NCBI GenBank assembly: GCA_964577055.1
Contig: CAZNWC010000014.1
Span: forward strand, 1 to 60,958
DNA length: 60,958 bases
Reading direction: 5' to 3'
Origin: PNNG01 sp964577055
GTDB taxonomy: Bacteria; Bacteroidota; Bacteroidia; UBA7662
Shown here piece after piece: positions 58,112-60,958 of this stretch. The translations under genes were made by a program, and so were the position numbers. Under the pieces are notes generated by a model. That model did not search any database, had not been told where the DNA came from, and saw only the letters and a program-made list of their open reading frames with translations. Every line of letters starts with the position of its first letter. Position 1 is the stretch's first letter.

Positions 58112-60640
58112 TTATCCACCTCGTCGGCTCTTGGGTTTACGCAAATAAACGGGATTGAAATCTTTTTCTTTCGGAATTTCCAAGGTGTCGGCTTCCGCCT
58201 CAATGGGCACGATATCGTTCAAGCGGTCGTTTTCATACGTGCGGTTTTTGGCCGTTCCGTCTAACTCCTCCCGCACCAATTTGCCTATGTCCTTGCGTAC
58301 TGCTCCGGCTTGCTCGCGGATGGCTTGTCGCACCTGCAACTTGTTGTAACGGATGTCGAAATCACCCCCTTTGCCAACAATCTCCAAAAAGAGCTTGACT
58401 CCTCCACCGGCCTTTTGTTCGGCTAAATTGGGGTCGAAATTGATTTTTTTGGTCTTTTTTTGCCACAAATCGCTGAGCGAAATTTCCACATAATAGTGGT
58501 AACTGTTGTCGAGCAGGTGTTCGCCTGCCACAGCCAATTGGGCAGCATTGGAATTCACATCCATTTGCGGGATGTCGATTTTACCACCTTTAATTTCAAT
58601 GTGGTTGTAAAGCCGCTGAAAACGCAGGTTTTTTAATTCTTCGGCATCCACAAAACGCGAAAGAGCATTTAATGGCTCAAATTGCGTTAATGCACCTTGT
58701 TTGAGGTCTAAATCGGCCAAAACCTCCATTTGCTGCGGGAGCAGATTGTAGTTCCGGTCGAAATACAAAAGCAAAGTAGCACTGGCGTCGAGTTCTCCGC
58801 TCAGGTGTTTTTGGGTTATAAAGTCCTGATCAAAGTCGTGAAAGGTTTGGAATAACTTGTTGATGGCCATTTTTTTGCCTTGCAATGAACCTTGCAGTTT
58901 GTAACCCTGGGGTATTTGCATCCAATGGAGTCGACCGCGCAACTGGCCTTGTGCCAGGCGGGTTTGTTGTAAATCGATATGCAGGTTGTTGACCTCGCCC
59001 TTGAGTTTGGCCGACACTTGCTCAAAATGATAGGCATACCAATAAAAATCGCGCACCTTTAATTGCAAGTCAAACATTGCATCGGGCAATACGGCTTCCT
59101 CAGTCGTTCCATTTTCGCTCTGGGTATCCCAACGCCAGCGATCGGCTTCCAGCGCGCCGGTGAGTTTAACCCTGCCTATATTTGGTTGATACAAAGCCGG
59201 GTAGTTTTCAATTTTCAGCTGTCCTTTCAACGCCATACTATCGATTTGGGCGTGCTCGAGTTGCAAATCGATATTGGTTTTTCCTTGGTCGTGGATGTTG
59301 GCACTGAGCCGAAGCTGGCGAAGCGCGTGGCCCGCATACTGCACATCCACATCGAACAGACGTAAATTTCCTCCAAAGGTGACAGGCTTGTTGGTGCCAG
59401 GATACATCCTGAATTGTTGTTGAAAGGTGGTCCTGCCACGCGCCGATTGCAGTCCGAAGCGCTCCAGAAGTTTTTCAAAAGCTTCGAGGCGCAAATCGCC
59501 TTTTAAACTGCCTGATAGCAGATTCGGCTGCTGTTGAAAGCGCAATTGACCGGTAAGTTGGTTTTTTTGGTGTTGAAGCTGCAGGGTCTTGCATTGCAAA
59601 TCGAGTCCCCGGCTACGGTCGTAACTTGCTTGCAGGGTGCTGCTGCCTTTGAATTGCAAATCGTACAAAGGATAACGTAAACTTGCACTTTGCAGCACAG
59701 CTTTGATATCGAGGAGGGGGTTGCCCGACTTGTATTGCCAATGGCCATCGAGCTGGAGTTCTCCATCGATATCGAGCTCGTCTAAAAAGGCATTTCCTCC
59801 ACCGTACAAGGCTAAAAGTTGTGCTGCCCTGAATTTTTCCGCTTGAAAGTGCAGATCGGTTTCGAGGGGCTCGGCCCAACGGTGATACCCTGTAAGCCTG
59901 ATTTTTTCGCGGTTCAAGCGCAATTCGCTGTCTGGAAAACGGATGGTTTTGGCATCCAAATCGACCTCCATGGCCAAGTTCACTTGGAGGGGTTGGTTTT
60001 TGAGAAATTGTTTCCCGTCGAGTTGCAGACTTCCACCTTCAAGCGCTGCCTTGGCTTGTAACTGGAATTTGCGCTCCGAAAAATTGCCTTTGAAATCGGC
60101 ATCGGTTAGCTGAGCAGATAGGAGTTGATTTTCGGAAGCGTTGCTGTAGTGCAATTGTACCCTGCGGAGGACCAATTTTTGAATGGCAAACTGCGTATTA
60201 CCAGTTGATTCACCGGTAGATTTCCATATGTAGTAATTGGGATTTCCAGCTTCGTCGAAACGCAAGTCGATTTGCGCATCTGTAATGGTCAATTGCGTCA
60301 GCTGATACTGGCCACGGTATAGGTCGGCAAGGCTAAACGAAAGCGACAAGCGACCTGCGCGTACCAAGGGGTATTGGGCTACTTTTTCTTGTTCTACTGC
60401 TGCTATTTCGAGCGCTGGAAAACTAAGTGTAATGCTTGGAAAATCTTCGAACCATGAAATGTAAATGGGGCCATTTACCTTCACCGGGCTATTCAGTCGC
60501 TGGTTGAGCTGTTCAACGAGTTGTTTTTTAATTTCTGCCTCATGTGTGTAGATGTAGGCAGCAACTGCTGCAAAAAGCAATACGATTACCGTAAAAGCAT
60601 ATACGGCAAAACGACCAAGTTGACGGAGCGGGGCAGACAT
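58112..60640 (-). CDS. AsmA-family envelope protein
   Basis: 842-aa protein with an N-terminal membrane helix (about residues 10-32) and a long periplasmic part of repeated beta-strands. The opening EAEIKKQLVEQLNQRLNSPVKVNGPIYISWFEDFPSITLSFPALEI is the AsmA N-terminal domain, and the C-terminal half is AsmA_2-like. These proteins are now viewed as bridge-like lipid transporters between inner and outer membrane. The ATG at 60640 is preferred over upstream starts because the extension lacks homology and covers the promoter region. It heads the envelope operon ending in waaA. Confidence 0.88.
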   Translation of the reverse strand: MSAPLRQLGRFAVYAFTVIVLLFAAVAAYIYTHEAEIKKQLVEQLNQRLNSPVKVNGPIYISWFEDFPSITLSFPALEIAAVEQEKVAQYPLVRAGRLSLSFSLADLYRGQYQLTQLTITDAQIDLRFDEAGNPNYYIWKSTGESTGNTQFAIQKLVLRRVQLHYSNASENQLLSAQLTDADFKGNFSERKFQLQAKAALEGGSLQLDGKQFLKNQPLQVNLAMEVDLDAKTIRFPDSELRLNREKIRLTGYHRWAEPLETDLHFQAEKFRAAQLLALYGGGNAFLDELDIDGELQLDGHWQYKSGNPLLDIKAVLQSASLRYPLYDLQFKGSSTLQASYDRSRGLDLQCKTLQLQHQKNQLTGQLRFQQQPNLLSGSLKGDLRLEAFEKLLERFGLQSARGRTTFQQQFRMYPGTNKPVTFGGNLRLFDVDVQYAGHALRQLRLSANIHDQGKTNIDLQLEHAQIDSMALKGQLKIENYPALYQPNIGRVKLTGALEADRWRWDTQSENGTTEEAVLPDAMFDLQLKVRDFYWYAYHFEQVSAKLKGEVNNLHIDLQQTRLAQGQLRGRLHWMQIPQGYKLQGSLQGKKMAINKLFQTFHDFDQDFITQKHLSGELDASATLLLYFDRNYNLLPQQMEVLADLDLKQGALTQFEPLNALSRFVDAEELKNLRFQRLYNHIEIKGGKIDIPQMDVNSNAAQLAVAGEHLLDNSYHYYVEISLSDLWQKKTKKINFDPNLAEQKAGGGVKLFLEIVGKGGDFDIRYNKLQVRQAIREQAGAVRKDIGKLVREELDGTAKNRTYENDRLNDIVPIEAEADTLEIPKEKDFNPVYLRKPKSRRGG

Positions 60641-60760
60641 TGCGACTATAGAACCCAAATATCGTTTCAAAATTGCAGAGGTGCTATGTCCTGTATGCAA
60701 TGGCTCCCCAATTTTTTTCAATTTTTTTCGGCCGTAGGGTTGAACAAATATTTTCTCTCC

Positions 60761-60768
60761 TATATTTG
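60761..60768 (+). promoter_or_regulatory. TAnnTTTG promoter of the tRNA-Val gene
   Basis: TATATTTG with TTG 18 bases upstream; the mature tRNA starts 11 bases after the box. Confidence 0.7.
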
Positions 60769-60779
60769 CAGTCCCATTC

Positions 60780-60854
60780 GGGCGCATAGCTCAGCTGGTT
60801 CAGAGCATCTGCCTTACAAGCAGAGGGTCCGCGGTTCGAATCCGTGTGCGCCCA
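60780..60854 (+). tRNA. tRNA-Val (anticodon TAC)
   Basis: 75 bases with a perfect seven-pair acceptor stem (GGGCGCA/TGCGCCC), a D arm, the anticodon arm TCTGC-CTTACAA-GCAGA with anticodon TAC, the variable loop and a T arm with TTCGAAT. Discriminator base A. CCA is not encoded. Confidence 0.97.
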
Positions 60855-60859
60855 CACCC

Positions 60860-60887
60860 AAAACCCCTCGTGAAAGCGAGGGGTTTT
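60860..60887 (+). terminator. Terminator after tRNA-Val
   Basis: ACCCCTCG-TGAAAG-CGAGGGGT stem with A-run before and T-run after. Confidence 0.92.
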
Positions 60888-60948
60888 TTCATTTCCAGAC
60901 TGAGCCAAGCCCCCAAGGCTTGAGCGAAGGCTGGAAATGAAAAAACCC
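60881..60948. repeat. 18-bp perfect inverted repeat sharing the terminator arm
   Basis: GGGTTTTTTCATTTCCAG (60881-60898) and its exact complement at 60931-60948 flank a 32-base spacer that itself contains AAGCC/GGCTT. The left arm overlaps the right half of the tRNA terminator, so the two hairpins compete. Confidence 0.85.
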
Positions 60949-60958
60949 AGGCCGCGGC

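Overview
The window reads as chromosomal DNA of a member of the Bacteroidota. Three things point there: TAnnTTTG-type -7 promoter elements (often with a TTTG -33 element) instead of sigma-70 boxes, almost no Shine-Dalgarno signals, and lineage-typical proteins (type IX secretion C-terminal domains, GG-D-rich TonB proteins, a cysteine-rich TrhO, WaaA, a microbial rhodopsin). No genus can be named from the sequence alone. The window holds 56 supported protein genes and one tRNA; no rRNA, CRISPR array, insertion sequence or prophage was seen.

Bases 1-22,700 are a surface-polysaccharide locus, almost all on the + strand. It carries two methyltransferases (TylF and FkbM type), two GT2 glycosyltransferases, an ATP-grasp enzyme, a HAD phosphatase, a polysaccharide deacetylase, a kinase-less Wzz protein, a Wzx-like flippase, a Wzy-like polymerase, a DegT-fold PLP enzyme, an initiating sugar-phosphate transferase, a large SLBB/Wza export protein, a CapD/WbpM-type sugar-nucleotide dehydratase and two Wzi-type outer-membrane proteins. 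Together these make a nearly complete Wzx/Wzy-dependent pathway. Two repeat-rich gaps (3.2-3.8 kb and 15.9-17.9 kb) interrupt it.

Bases 22,700-34,600 are mostly metabolic. A universal stress protein and a lipoprotein are divergent from a TetR regulator, which is followed by paaABCD (phenylacetyl-CoA epoxidase), apaG, a PiT-family transporter, an acyl-CoA dehydrogenase, a di-heme cytochrome c peroxidase, a RibD-type reductase and a secreted hydrolase. A paaG homologue lies about 18 kb further on, behind rpoN.

Bases 34,600-49,500 hold an IscA-like protein, a toxin-antitoxin pair, a cysteine desulfurase, queA, a CoA transferase, a T9SS cargo protein, a TauE/SafE permease, a rhodopsin with proton-pump residues (D-T-E), asnS, rpoN, a PAP2-like membrane protein, paaG, an AAA/DUF4143 ATPase and a fumarylacetoacetase-fold hydrolase.

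Bases 49,500-60,958 hold a second T9SS cargo protein, two tandem TonB paralogues, vanZ, gcvH, trhO, then an envelope operon (AsmA-like protein, histidine kinase, predicted outer-membrane protein, waaA), and end with a tRNA-Val.

The least expected signals are: period-7 tandem arrays in several intergenic gaps, two of which run exactly up to start codons in the polysaccharide locus; a group of genes whose TAnnTTTG box ends exactly 4 nt before the ATG, suggesting leaderless mRNAs; the rhodopsin with a glycine at the carotenoid-antenna fenestration position; and paired 15-bp direct repeats over the promoter of the AAA/DUF4143 gene.
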